Part shown: piece by piece, positions 45,232-57,445 of the stretch
How the letters are laid out: each line of letters begins with the position of its first letter
Numbering within the stretch: the stretch's first letter is position 1
Assembly: GCF_004193775.1 (NCBI RefSeq)
Contig: NC_041021.1
Coordinates: 33,615,718 to 33,679,717, forward strand
Source: Glycine soja
Lineage: Eukaryota; Streptophyta; Magnoliopsida; Fabales; Fabaceae
Length of the DNA stretch: 64,000 nucleotides
Direction: 5' to 3'
The notes under the pieces: model-generated
Told to the model about the DNA's origin: nothing
The model's database searches: none
Seen by the model: only the letters and a program-made list of their open reading frames with translations
Program-made: the position numbers and the translations under genes

Positions 45232-48200
45232 ATGGGTGATCAAGAGGAGACACATGAACAGATGAAAGCCGACATGTCGGCTCTGAAAGAACAGATGGCT
45301 TCCATGATGGAGGCCATGTTAGGAATGAGGCAACTCATGGAGAAAAATGTGGCCACCGCTGCCGCTGTCAGTTCGGCTGCCGAAGCAGACCCAACTCTCT
45401 TGGCAACTGCGCACCATCCTCCCTCAAACATAGTAGGACGGGGAAGGGACACACTGGGGCACGATGGCAACCCTCATCTGGGATACAACCGAGCGGCTTA
45501 CCCTTATGGATTGCCGCCCAACTACTCACCACCCGTCCTGCAAGACGATGCGGGCCATATTGCTTCTCCCGTCCTTGAAGGAGAGCCTCCTCAACAGCCC
45601 GACGAGGTCCACAAAGACCCTCAAGACTATGCTCGAAGGGATGTCGAGTTCTATCCCCCGATCCCCGAAGGGCCGGCACCCAGCACGTTGCCTCAGCCCA
45701 ACATCACGACACAACCAATAGTTTTGTCCACGGAAGGACCGCCCCCGGCAACTGAAGAAAGGAGGAAGCTCGATCTCCTCGAGGAGAGATTGAGAGCCGT
45801 GGAAGGATTTGGGGACTATCCGTTTGCAGACATGACGGATCTTTGCTTAGTACCCGATGTTGTTATCCCCCCGAAGTTCAAAGTACCGGACTTCGACAAG
45901 TATAAAGGGATGACTTGTCCCAAAAACCATCTCAAGATGTACTGTCGCAAGATGGGCGCACACTCTAAGGATGAGAAGCTATTAATACACTTTTTTCAAG
46001 ATAGCTTGGCCGGAGCCACGGTAGTTTGGTACACTAATTTGGAAGCTTCCCGTATCCGTACTTGGAAGGATCTGATTACTGCCTTCCTAAGGTAATATCA
46101 GTATAATTCCGATATGGCTCCCGATCGCACTCAGCTGCAGAATATGTTCAAGAAAGAGGGCGAAACCTTTAAAGAATACGCACAGCGGTGGAGAGACCTG
46201 GCGGCACAAGTGGCTCCTCCCATGGTTGAGAGAGAGATGATCACCATGATGGTAGACACTCTGCCAGTGTTCTACTATGAGAAGCTAGTAGGTTACATGC
46301 TGTCCAGCTTCGCGGACCTAGTGTTCGCCGGGGAAAGAATCGAGGTAGGGTTGAAAAGAGGAAAGTTCGATTATGTTTCCTCCACGAGTGCGAATGCCAA
46401 AAGAATCGGGACAACGGGGGCAAAAAGGAAGGAAGGAGATGCCCATGCCGTCTCTTCAACGCCCGCGTGGGTCAAACCCCCACAGACACCTCATGGTACC
46501 CATCAGTACGCGCAACATCACCTGAGCTTCTCGGCTCATACCGGGAACGCCTCTAGTTCAGCACCTGTGCAGCCTAAGGCACCCACCCAGAGGGAAGCTC
46601 CCCAAGTTCCAACTCCGAACACAACTCGCCTGGCCGGTAATTCCAACGCAACAAGGAACTTCCCTCCGAGGCCATTTCAAGAATTCACCTCACTCCCAAT
46701 GACGTACGAAGACCTCTTGCCGTCCCTCATCGCCAACCATTTGGCCGTGGTAACTCCCGGAAAGGTCCTCCAACCCCCTTTCCCAAAGTGGTATGACCCT
46801 AACGCAACTTGCAAGTACCATGGGGGTGTCCCGGGGCATTCCATTGAAAAATGCTTGGCCCTTAAATACAAGGTCCAACATTTGATAGATGTTGGATGGC
46901 TGACTTTCCAAGAGGATCGGCCCAATGTGAGAACCAACCCGCTCGCCAATCATGGAGGGGGAGCGGTTAACGCCGTTGAGTCCGATAGGCCGCGCAGGTC
47001 TAAACCTTTAAAGGATGTGGCAATCCCTAGGAGGTTTATCTTTGAGGCCCTACAAAAGGGAGGTGTGATTCCTTATAGTGGGCGTAAGGAGGATTCCTGT
47101 TTACTGCATTCCGGCGAGCTGCATGACATGGAAACGTGTTTGGGAGTAGAGAAATTGTTACAACAAATGATAGATCAAGGTCGACTGGAAGTTAGCAGTG
47201 AAGGAAGAGAGGAGCAGCATATATGCGTGCAGTCCACGGATGGGAGTAGTGTTGCGAAGCCCAAACCCTTGGTGATATACTTCACCAAGGGTACAGCTTC
47301 GCAAAAACCCGGACACCCCTTAGCAGCTAAACCTGTTTCTTTCCCATACCAAAATAGCCACGCAGTCCCATGGAGATATACACCTCCGAGGGGGAAGGAA
47401 GAAGAAGCCACCGACGTCAGCTCGTTGTCGGCTAAGGTAACAAATATCACGGGACTGAGTGGTGTGACCCGTAGCGGTCGTGTGTTTGCGCCTCCGGACC
47501 TACCAGTCCAACCCGCGAACGTCAAAGGGAAAGGAAAAGTGGTGGAGGAACAAGATGGTGAAACACCCCACGCTTCGAATAAAGATATTCCGGCGAAAGG
47601 TCTTCCGGAGAAAAAGGATGGTAAAAAGGAGGTGTCGCTAGAGGAAGCCAGTGAGTTCCTCCGTATAATTCAGCAGAGTGAATTCAAGGTTATCGAACAA
47701 CTCAACAAAACTCCGGCTAGGGTCTCGCTGTTGGAGTTACTCATGAGCTCCGAGCCTCATCGGGCTCTGCTAGTAAAAGTTCTGAACGAGGCCCATGTGG
47801 CCCAAGACATCTCGGTAGAAGGTTTCGGAGGGCTGGTCAATAATATCACTGCCAACAACTATCTCGCCTTCGCCGAAGAAGAAATCCCCGCCGAGGGGAG
47901 AGGGCATAATAAAGCTTTGCACGTATCAGTCAAGTGTATGGACCATATCGTAGCCAAAGTGCTCATCGATAATGGTTCCAGTTTAAACGTGATGCCTAAG
48001 AGCACTTTGGAGAAATTACCATTCAATGCCTCCCACTTAAAGCCGAGTTCAATGGTGGTTCGTGCCTTCGACGGCACCCGCCGAGAGGTTAGGGGAGAGA
48101 TCGATCTCCCAGTACAGATAGGCCCTCACACCTGTCAAGTTACTTTCTAAATAATGGATATTAACCCCCCCTACAACTGTCTGTTGGGGCGTCCGTGGAT

Positions 48201-48834
48201 CCACTCAGTGGGAGTTGTTCCCTCTACACTCCACCAAAAGTTGAAATTCGTAGTGGAAGGGCATCTGGTCATCATATCAGGCGAGGAAGACATCTTGGTG
48301 AGCTGCCCATCCTCTATGCCTTATGTGGAAGCTGCAGAGGAGTCATTAGAAACCGCTTTCCAGTCTTTTGAGGTGGTAAGCATTTCCTCCATGGACTCCT
48401 TCTCTGGGCAGCCTTGCCTGTCCGATGCAGCAGTAATGATGGCCCGAGTTATGTTGGGGAACGGTTACGAACCCGGAATGGGTTTTGGCAAAGACAACGG
48501 CGGCATAACTAGCCTGATAAATGCCAAAGGAAATCGTGGGAAGTATGGTTTAGGCTATAAGCCCACTCAGGCAGATATAAAGAGAAGCATCGCGGGAAGG
48601 AAGAGCGGTGGTCAAAGCTCGCGGTTGAGACAAGAAAGTGAAGGAAGCCCGCCCTGCCACATAAGTAGAAGCTTTATAAGCGCGGGTCTGGGAGACGAAG
48701 GTCAAGTGGTCGCGATATACGAAGATGATGTTCCGAGTACATTGGATTTGGTACGACCATGCCCTCCTGATTTCCAGCTGGGAAATTGGCGAGTGGAGGA
48801 ACGCCCCGACATTTACGCAGCGAGCATAATGTAA
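45232..48834 (+). pseudogene. Ogre-2 gag-protease with G-patch, two nonsense codons
   Basis: Start MGDQEETHEQMKADMSALKE at 45232; upstream codons back to 45049 are open but look like leader. A coiled-coil N-terminus and proline-rich linker precede the gag core (VIPPKFKVPDFDKYKGM, FFQDSLAGATVVWYTNL, ATCKYHGGVPGHSIEKC). TAA at 46093-46095 falls before YQYNSDMAP and TAA at 48148-48150 before IMDINPP; both likely come from CAA and leave the frame unchanged. The protease active site LIDNGSSLNVMP is at residue about 912, and CLLGRPWIH follows. A G-patch ([11 protein letters not shown] to KYGLGYKP) spans about residues 1073-1112. The last codons read into a TAA at 48832-48834 that lies in the intron. 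Gag forms particles and the protease cleaves the polyprotein. Without readthrough this copy is inactive. Confidence 0.9.
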
Positions 48835-49013
48835 ACCTTTACGGTTTTAAAAGCTCTATAGTTGGGCCTAGGCTTTAGAGTTTTTCTTTTGGTTAAGGCT
48901 TTGTGTATTTTGTTTTTTTAATTTATAATACAAGGATCTTTCTTCATCTGTTCCTACGTCTCTACCCATTCTCATCCATTTGCATGTTTACTTCTTTATT
49001 TCTAAAACGGCAG
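48831..49013 (+). other. Ogre intron between protease and polymerase (183 bp)
   Basis: Donor AAT|GTAAAC at 48831, acceptor ACGGCAG at 49013 after a T-rich stretch. Joining the exons puts ...ASI directly in frame with ISDDESPEGTKT and then the pol frame. The unspliced RNA stops at 48832-48834. An intron at this place is known in Ogre elements and is thought to control the gag-pro to pol ratio. Confidence 0.85.
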
Positions 49014-52000
49014 ATCCGATGACGAGTCCCCCGAAGGTACTAAAACCTAGGACCCGCCTATCAACTTCGAGAAAGAAACGAATCAAACGGAAGATGAAGG
49101 GAACGAGGATGTGGGACTTCCCCCAGAATTAGAAAGGATGGTCGCCCATGAGGACCAAGAAATGGGGCCTCATCAAGAGGAAACAGAACTAGTAGACTTG
49201 GGAATTGACAGTGGAAAAAGGGAAGTAAAAATAGGCACAGGTATTACCGCACCTATCCGTGAAGAATTAATAATCCTGCTAAGAGACTACCAAGACATCT
49301 TTGCTTGGTCATACCAAGATATGCCCGGTTTGAGTTCTGACATTGTACAGCACCGATTACCTCTAAATCCCGAGTGTTCCCCGGTAAAGCAGAAACTGAG
49401 AAGGATGAAGCCCGAAACATCCTTGAAGATAAAAGAAGAAGTGCAGAAGCAATTTGACGCTGGTTTTCTGGCCGTCGCTCGGTATCCAGAATGGGTTGCC
49501 AACATTGTACCGGTCCCTAAGAAAGATGGGAAAGTACGAATGTGTGTGGATTATCGGGACCTGAATCGGGCCAGTCCCAAGAACAATTTTCCTTTGCCAC
49601 ACATCGATATCCTCGTAGATAACACGGCCAATTTCGCTTTATTTTCCTTCATGGACAGTTTCTCCGGTTACAATCAGATAAAGATGGTGCCAGAGGATAT
49701 GGAAAAGACTACCTTCGTCACCCTGTGGGGGACGTTCTGTTACAAGGTGATGTCCTTTGGACTCAAGAATGCCGGGGCAACTTATCAACGGGCCATGGAA
49801 GCTTTGTTCCATGATATGATGCATCAAGAGATCGAGGTCTACATGGACGACATAATTTCTAAATCTAAATCCGAGGAAGAACACCTTGTCAACCTGCGGA
49901 AGTTGTTCGAAAGGCTTAAGAAATATCAATTAAGGTTGAACCCCGCCAAGTGTACCTTTGGGGTCAAATCAGGGAAATTGCTTGGTCTCATAGTGAGCCA
50001 GAAAGGGATAGAGGTAGACCCCGAAAAGGTGAAGGCCATCCTTGAGATGCCAGAACCCCGTACTGAGAGGCAAGTCCGAGGCTTCCTGGGACGCTTGAAT
50101 TATATTGCCAGATTCATATCGCAGCTCACCGCCATTTGTGAGCCGTTGTTCAAGCTCTTACGCAAAAACCAAACTGATCGCTGGAATGAGGATTGCCAAG
50201 AGGCTTTTGGAAGGATCAAGAAGTGCCTTATGAATCCTCCCGTGCTTATGCCACCAGTACCTGGAAGGCCTCTCATCTTGTACATGACAATCTTAGACGA
50301 GTCAATGGGGTGTATGCTGGGGCAACATGACGAATCCAGAAAGAAAGAGCGCGCTGTTTACTACCTAAGTAAGAAGTTCACGACCTGTGAAATGAATTAC
50401 TCCTTGCTCGAAAGAACGTGTTGTGCTTTAGTATGGGCATCCCATCGCCTAAGGCAGTACATGCTGAGCCATACTACCTGGTTGATATCCAAGATGGACC
50501 CGATTAAGTACATCTTTGAAAAGCCAGCTCTCACGGGACGAATCGCCCGGTGGCAAGTCCTGCTATCCGAGTTTGATATAGTTTACGTCACCCAAAAGGC
50601 GATAAAAGGAAGTGCCTTAGCAGATTATTTGGCTCAACAGCCTCTTAACGACTATCAGCCCATGCATCCTGAATTCCCGGATGAGGACATCATGGCCTTG
50701 TTTGAGGAAAAATTGGACGAAGATCGGGACAAATGGACCGTATGGTTTGACGGAGCGTCAAACATTCTAGGCCATGGCGTTGGGGCAGTATTGGTCTCTT
50801 CGGACAATCAATGTGTACCTTTCACAGCCAGGCTAGGATTCGACTGCACCAACAACATGGCCGAATATGAAGCATGTGCCCTGGCCGTCCAGGCAGCGAT
50901 TGACTCCAATGTCAAACTACTCAAGGTGTACGGCGACTCAGCATTGGTAATCCATCAGCTGAGAGGGGAATGGGAAACTAGAGATCCCAAGCTGATACCC
51001 TACAAAGCCTATATCAAGGAATTGGCTAAAACCTTTGATGAGATCTCTTTCCATCATGTTCCCCGCGAGGAAAATCAAATGGCGGATGCGCTTGCTACTT
51101 TGGCGTCTATGTTCCATCTAACGCCGCACGGAGACCTACCATACATTGAATTTTGGTGTCGTGGCAAACCCGCGCATTGTTGCCAAGTAGAAGAGGAACG
51201 AGACGGTAAGCCTTGGTATTTCGACATCAAGCGACATGTCGTAAGCAAAGAATACCCGCCAGAGATTGCCGACAATGATAAGAGGACATTGAGAAGATTG
51301 GCGGCCGGCTTCTTCATGAGCAGAAGCATACTGTATAAGAGAAACCACGACATGACACTCCTGCGTTGTGTGGATGCCAGGGAGGCGAATCACATGATCG
51401 AGGAAGTCCATGAGGGCTCGTTTGGAACGCACGCCAACGGGCATGCTATGGCCAGGAAGATCCTAAGAGCAGGTTATTACTGGCTTACCATGGAAAGTGA
51501 TTGTTGTGTCCATGTAAGGAAATGCCACAAATGTCAAGCGTTCGCAGATAATGTCAATGCTCCACCGCATCCTCTGAATGTCATGTCCGCCCCTTGGCCT
51601 TTCTCCATGTGGGGAATAGATGTCATCGGGGCCATTGAGCCCAAGGCCTCGAATGGTCATCGCTTCATCCTCGTAGCGATAGATTATTTCACCAAGTGGG
51701 TCGAGGCGGCTTCCTACACCAATGTCACGAGGGGTGTAGTGGTCAGGTTCATTAAGAAAGAGATCATCTACCGATATGGTTTGCCAAGGAAGATTATCAC
51801 AGACAACGGCACCAACCTGAATAACAAGATGATGGGGGAAATGTGCGAGGAGTTTAAAATCCAGCATCACAATTCCGCACCCTACCGGCCAAAGATGAAT
51901 GGAGCCGTGGAAGCGGCCAATAAGAATATCAAAAAGATTATCCAAAAGATGACCATGTCATACAGAGATTGGCACGAAATGCTCCCATTCGCGTTACACG

Positions 52001-52461
52001 GTTACCGAACTTCAGTGCGAACGTCAACTGGGGCAACGCCGTTCTCATTGGTATATGGGATGGAGGCTGTGTTACCGTTTGAGGTAGAAGTCCCGTCATT
52101 AAGGATCTTGGCAGAATCCGGATTAAAGGAATCAGAGTGGGCTCAAACGCGCTATGACCAGCTCAACCTCATTGAGGGTAAGCGCTTAGCGGCCATGAGT
52201 CATGGGCGCTTGTACCAGCAAAGAATGAAGAGTGCATTCGACAAGAAGGTACGCTTGCGCAAGTTCCATGAGGGAGACCTTGTGCTAAAGAAAATGTCCC
52301 ATGCTGTCAAGGACAATCGAGGAAAATGGGCCCCAAACTATGAAGGGCCTTTTGTTGTGAAGAGGGCTTTTTCCGGAGGAGCCCTGATGCTTACCAACAT
52401 GGATGGCGAAGAGCTACCTTCACCCGTGAATTCTGATGTCGTCAAGCGATATTATGCTTAG
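49014..52461 (+). CDS. Ogre-2 pol: RT, RNase H, archaeal-type RNase H, integrase
   Basis: Second exon of gag-pol. After the splice site the frame has one TAG at 49048-49050 (after EGTKT), then 1136 open codons; the first ATG after it is 49111. Numbering from 49111: RT from about residue 95, with YMDD at 243-246; first RNase H about 355-480; second, archaeal-like RNase H about 540-665 with FDGAS, EYEA, YGDS and MADALA supplying the D-E-D-D residues; integrase zinc finger HHCC at about 764-807 (VHEGSFGTH, CHKCQ); integrase catalytic D 836, D 897, E 933 with 35 residues between the last two. GDLVLKK and the YEGPFVV phrase end the protein. It copies RNA to DNA and inserts it. All catalytic residues are present, so the domain itself could work if the upstream stops were bypassed. 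Confidence 0.93.
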
Positions 52462-53154
52462 AATCTGGGGCAATTAAGGATGTCGTTGCATGTTCTTTAT
52501 CTTTATGTGTTTTCTGGATTTCCCCCAGGGATTCCCCGTCTACAGTATCTCTCGTTACAATCTTTTAAAGAAATGAACGTGGATTCGAGGCTTTAGTCCT
52601 CACGTTGGTTTCAAACCTTGCGTTAATTTGTGATCACCTGAGCCCTTCCGCTCAGTTCATGGGATGCCCCAAGCGCTTAATTAAAATTGAACCTAAACCA
52701 ACTTTCACTAAAATTTGCTGCGTTTGAAAACATTCATGCATACGCATACGCATGCATATTGTTGTGGTAAAACAGGGGCAGGATCATCTTGAGCTACCTT
52801 CTGGGGTAGGGACAAAACATGAACAGCAGAAACCAATCAAGGTAACACAACGACGCGGTCAAGATTGGCCATACCTGGTTGTTTATTACTTGCAGGTACT
52901 TAGGAACGGATGCAAGTGGGGATGGGGTCACGACCGACCGATCGTTGCCCCTTCTCTGCGCTAAACAAGCAGAAAACGTCGCGCAAGGCAGCCCAATATC
53001 CTTTGAATTCGCAGTATTTTACTACCATTGTTTGTTTTTTAGTAATTAACGCCTAATTCTAACTTAAGTAGGCTCAAATAGGCAAAACGCTAACCCATAA
53101 GGAAGGAGGGGACATGGTTAATGTTCCTCTCAAAAAAAAAAAAAGTGCAGGTTA
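52462..53154 (+). other. Spacer downstream of pol
   Basis: No credible gene. It contains ordinary mixed sequence and a poly-A run at about 53132-53144 just before the internal promoter. Confidence 0.6.
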
Positions 53155-53370
53155 GCTCGCCTGGGCGAGCTGAGCTCGCCTGGGCGAGCAACCCCTGCAC
53201 CAAAATATAAAAGTGACAAAAGGGGGGGACGTTTTTGCATTCAAAAACTTCTTTTCCCCCCTTTCAAAAGCCATACCCACGGAATTTACGAGTTTGCAGC
53301 CCTAGGATCTCTACTTATCGCATTCTTCGATTCCGTTTTGCGCTTTTATTCATCACCAACAAGTAAGTAT
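53155..53370 (+). promoter_or_regulatory. Internal promoter downstream of Ogre-2 pol
   Basis: Two tandem GCTCGCCTGGGCGAGC palindromes (53155-53170, 53174-53189), then ATATAAAAG at 53205, a pyrimidine-rich leader with TTCTTCGATTCCG, and CAA|GTAAGTATTCC with GT at 53363. The order palindrome, TATA, leader, GTAAGTA donor, then an AAGCTTT phrase is the same as in the Ogre LTRs. It is therefore a probable second start of transcription for the ORF at 54573. Confidence 0.65.
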
Positions 53371-54572
53371 TCCATCCTTAAGCTTTCTAGCTTTTCATTG
53401 GTGTATTTTGATCTCCTTTTGGTGCTCTAAATTGTGGGAATGTGCTCAAATATGTGGGGAAATTTTGGTTTGTTTTCTTGCTTGATTGGGTTGAATTGGG
53501 GGTTTGTATGAGATGGCCCTAGGCCTATAATGCATTTTGAAGCAATGGGACATGCCACATTGTCCCCGTTCTCTTGCTATTGATGCCTAAACGCGCGCCC
53601 ACCAAGTGTTCGGTGAAATGCCTCAATGGCATTAGCGCGTGATTTTCGTAGGGAAGCAACCCATGGGGCAATTTGGTTTGCACATATTTTCTATTTTTTG
53701 GGATATGCATTCAGTTTCGAAAGGGCTAGAGTAATTGCCCCACATATATCCTAGGCCTAGGAACCAAAGTTTTTATGCAAAAGAACACAAGAGGGGGTGC
53801 ATATTGGGTAAAGTTACCCTTTTTGGCCAGCAATCAGCTATGAGCCACGCTACAATAATTTCCCTACGCCTAGATGTTTAGGAATTTTGCTCATCATAAA
53901 TGTGTAGGTTTAGAATAGGTAGCAAAATACCTTTGGCAATTTACACTTTGGGTGTGGTAGCAAAATACTTGGATGTATGTACATATAATTTTTGGTAGTC
54001 AAAATGTCTCACAAAAAAATATATATATGTTGCATTTTATGTAAAGAAAATACCTTACAAAAATACCTTTTAATTTGAATGCAATTTTAGTCAGCAAAAG
54101 AAAATATATTTGAATTTGCATGCGGCTTTAGGTAGCAAAAACACTTGAATAAAGCATGGAATGTAGCACCTTATTGTGTAGATAGCCAAGATTCATCACA
54201 AAGTTTGTATATGCATAGGTATTAGAAATACCAGAATGTGCACGTGTGCAATTTTTGGTAGCCAAAATGCTTTGAGTATGCATGTATGTAAATTTAGCCA
54301 AGGAAGTGCATGTGATGTAGGTAACAAATACACCTTGGAAGTACATATAAATAATCTAGGTAATGAAGGTGCCTTGATTGTGCATGGGTGCATTTTTCTT
54401 AGTTAGAAGAATATCTTGTGCGAGTGAATGTTCGTAAGGAAGTATGTGCATGAGTTTGCTCTAAATTTACATTGATGTTTGTGTTTATTGGAGGAGGTTG
54501 TATGCCATTTTTGTTTTAAGAGTAGCATTTCTTGGTAAAACTAACTTTTCCAAATGTTTGCCTTCGCTGGAA
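53371..54572 (+). other. Leader or intron of the downstream Ogre ORF
   Basis: AT-rich, with degenerate phrases such as TTTTGGTAGCCAAAATGC and GGTAGCAAAATAC repeating between about 53930 and 54400. No frame is credible. If the donor at 53363 is used, most of this is an intron ending before the ATG at 54573; the acceptor was not fixed. Confidence 0.5.
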
Positions 54573-55823
54573 ATGGCCCCGAGGAAGCTCGCCTCAAAGA
54601 GGTCCAGGAAGGATAAGGCGGCCGAAGGAACTAGTTCCGCTCCTGAGTATGACAGTCACCGCTTTAGGAGCGCTGTACATCAGCAGCGCTTCGAGGCCAT
54701 CAAGGGATGGTCATTTCTCCGGGAGTGATGCGTCCAGCTTAGGGATGACGAGTATACTGATTTCCAGGAGGAGATAGGTCGCCGGCGGTGGGCATCACTG
54801 GTTACCCCCATGGCCAAGTTCGATCCAGAAGTAGTCCTTGAGTTTTATGCCAATGCTTGGCCAACAGAGGAGGGCATGCGTGACATGAGGTCCTGGGTGA
54901 GGGGTCAGTGGATCCCGTTTGATGCAGATGCTATCAGCCAGCTCCTGGGATATCCGTTGGTGCTGGAAGAGGGCCAGGAGTGCGAGTATGGCCAGAGGAG
55001 GAACCGGTCTGATGGGTTCGATGAGGAGGCCATCGCCCAGTTGCTATGTATACCGGGGCAAGATTTTGCCCGGACTGCTGCAGGGAGGCGAGTGCGAATT
55101 ATGCGCACCAACATGACCACCCTGACTCAGATATGGATGAGTTTGCTGCTCAGCAACATCCTGCCCACCGACCATAATTCCGACCTCCCCCTGCCGAAGT
55201 GTCAGCTGGTGTACACCATCCTGATGCGGATGAGCATCCATGTGGCTCAGTTAATCGCTGATGCCATCTATGTTTTTGCAGGTATGGCGCCTACCAGGCA
55301 CCCTTTGGATCCAGATAAGTCCAACAGGGCCCTGGGATTTCCCGCACTGATCACAGGACTCTGCCAGTCGTTTGGAGTCTCCGTTACACCTACCAAGGTG
55401 ATTCGGCCGCCCATCACCCGGGCTTTTATTGAGAAGTACTGCACCCAGAGACAGGCTCAGGGGGATGCTCCACAGGCTGCAGGCGTGCCACCACCACCTC
55501 ATCAGGCTGGCCAGGCTGGGTCATTTGACATGGAACAGTATTTACGGCATTTGGTTTGCCAGCAGGCGGCCAACCACCGGGCACATGTACAGACCCATGA
55601 TTGTCTGTACCAGCTGAGCCTCAGCATGCAGAGCCAGGGCTTCGCTTCTTTTTCATGCCCTACTCCAGACCAGTTCAGGGCAGAGGTCGCATGGCCCGGG
55701 GATTGGCCCGAGGCCCAAGCAGGAGAGGCGCCCCCAGAAGCTCCCGGCGATGGAGAGGAGGCCCACGAGGACGAGGAGATGGCCGATTTGCTTGACTTCT
55801 TGGGAGGGAGTGGAGCTACATGA
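54573..55823 (+). pseudogene. Downstream Ogre ORF, PF20167-like plant transposon protein
   Basis: Start MAPRKLASKRSRKDKAAEGT at 54573, 416 codons in one frame with one TGA at 54726-54728 (after GWSFLRE), probably from CGA. Residues about 75-290 (MAKFDPEVVLEFYANAWPTE, WIPFDADAISQLLGYPL, RIMRTNMTTLTQIWMSLLLSN, LGFPALITGLCQSFGV) match the putative plant transposon protein domain PF20167 as I know it from many legume proteins. The N-terminus is basic. The C-terminal third is rich in Gln, Pro and Glu and ends in a strongly acidic EDEEMADLLDFLGG tail. Placed 2.1 kb after pol, it sits where env-like or extra ORFs occur in some plant gypsy elements. There is no signal peptide or membrane segment, so env-like function is not supported. 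Role unknown. Confidence 0.85.
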
Positions 55824-56299
55824 CTGGGAGATCCCCAGATTCATGTTTTCTTTCATATTTCTTTTATCATTTTTATGTTATGTTTTGACTTGAGAGACTA
55901 ATGTTTGTTTTTGTTGTTTCGATTGTCATTTGTACAGCGCATACATTTTTGTTTGGATTGTTGCGTTAGTGTTTATATCATTACTATCAATGATGTTTGA
56001 AATTCTGGAATTATGTAGAGTTCTTCGTTTAGGAACATCGTCCAAAAAAAATATAATAAAACAAACAAAAATCATGATAAAAATAAAAATAAAAAAATGA
56101 AAAAGAGAGCAAGTAAGGGAAAAAGAGAGCAAGTAAGAAAAAAGAGAGGAAAAAGAAAAGAAAAATAAGTTGTTTAGCTGAAAAACCGACATGCTTTTGA
56201 AAAGAGATGACTTCCAACTCTTCTTTGGGAAATTCGCCGATCATAGCTAGTTTTTGAAAAAATGTGTGTACACCCGAAGGGTGAACGCTGTGAAATATC
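55824..56299 (+). other. Spacer with A/G-rich tract
   Basis: Contains an A-rich purine tract at about 56040-56170 with a direct repeat of AAAAAGAGAGCAAGTAAG. No coding sequence. Confidence 0.6.
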
Positions 56300-57429
56300 T
56301 GTTAGTGCTTAGCTTTACTAAGCTTTAAAAGATTGGCTAAGATTTTGTTAAAACATAAGCACTTAGACAATGAAGGAAAGCTGGAGTTGCTGCACATGAT
56401 GTCCAATGTTATGTCAAGGAATAAGATCGGGCTGCACAATGCACAAGGCAAGACAAAATGTCAAATGAAGAATTGAAGCTGCAGGATCCACGATGTCGGA
56501 TACAATGTCCAGGACATCCTGCTCGAAAATACTGGAGTTGCTGCACAATGCACAAGGCAAGATAAAAGTCAAGTGAAGAACTGAAGCTGCAGGATCCACG
56601 ATGTCGGATACGATGTCCAGGACATCTGGCCCGAAAATACTGGACATATAAATCTGTTATATCTTTAACAGATTATTGTGCAGTTAGCAAGAGATTAGAC
56701 GATCTATCTTTAGGAACGAATTAAAAGATAATTAAAGTTCGAATTACAAACTAGAAGAGTTCGTTCAGGGATTAAAGATTAAAGATAAAAACTAAAAGAT
56801 CAAACTGTATCTTTTAGATCTTTAAGTGCAGATTTTCAGGAAAATGATAGATCTCATCCAGCACAAGTAGTTGCAGCCCAGATATGCACACTGCTATATA
56901 AACATGAAGGCTGCACGAGTTTTCCACCAAGTCCGGGATTGAAGAGTTATTTTGTGAGTTTTGGGACTTGAGTGTTTTGTGAGCCACCTTGATGCTACCC
57001 TAACATCAAGTGTTGGACCTGAGTGTGTAGAGTTGATCTCTAGTGTGTAGAGTTGATCTCTAGTGTGTAGAGTTGATCTCTTTTGTTCAGAGAGCAATCT
57101 CTGGTGTGTATTTGATTTATTTGTAAACACGGGAGAGTGATTGAGAGGGAGTGAGAGGGGTTCTCATATCTAAGAGTGGCTCTTAGGTAGAGATTGCACG
57201 GGTAGTGGTTAGGTGAGAAGGTTGTAAACAGTGGCTGTCAGATCTTCGAACTAACACTATTTTAGTGGATTTCCTCCCTGGCTTGGTAGCCCCCAGATGT
57301 AGGTGAGGTTGCACCGAACTGGGTTAACAATTCTCTTGTGTTATCTACTTGTTTAATCTGTTCATACAGTCAAATATAATCTGCATGTTCTGAGGCGTGA
57401 TGTCGTGACATCCGGTACGACATCTGACA
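56300..57429 (+). mobile_element. Copia LTR, SIRE-like, with attached primer-binding site
   Basis: LTR from TGTTAGTGCTTAGC to GACATCTGACA, 1130 bp. TATATAAA at 56895. It is followed by TTGGTATCAGA (57430-57440), the primer-binding site complementary to initiator Met-tRNA used by copia elements, and 5 more bases. AATATC flanks the whole insert at 56294-56299 and 57446-57451. Internal duplications: a roughly 120-bp segment containing GAAGCTGCAGGATCCACGAT (about 56395-56645) and three 18-bp units GTGTAGAGTTGATCTCTA at 57026-57080. The SIRE/Maximus assignment is from family memory. Confidence 0.75.
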
Positions 57430-57445
57430 TTGGTATCAGAATTTC

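Noticed and set aside
51463..51945. 160-codon minus-strand frame
   Set aside because: Antisense to the integrase domain, which has its full HHCC and DDE residues on the plus strand.
54573..55823. Interpretation of the downstream Ogre ORF as an envelope-like gene
   Set aside because: Position fits, but there is no signal peptide, transmembrane segment or glycoprotein-like pattern; the core matches a cytoplasmic plant transposon domain.
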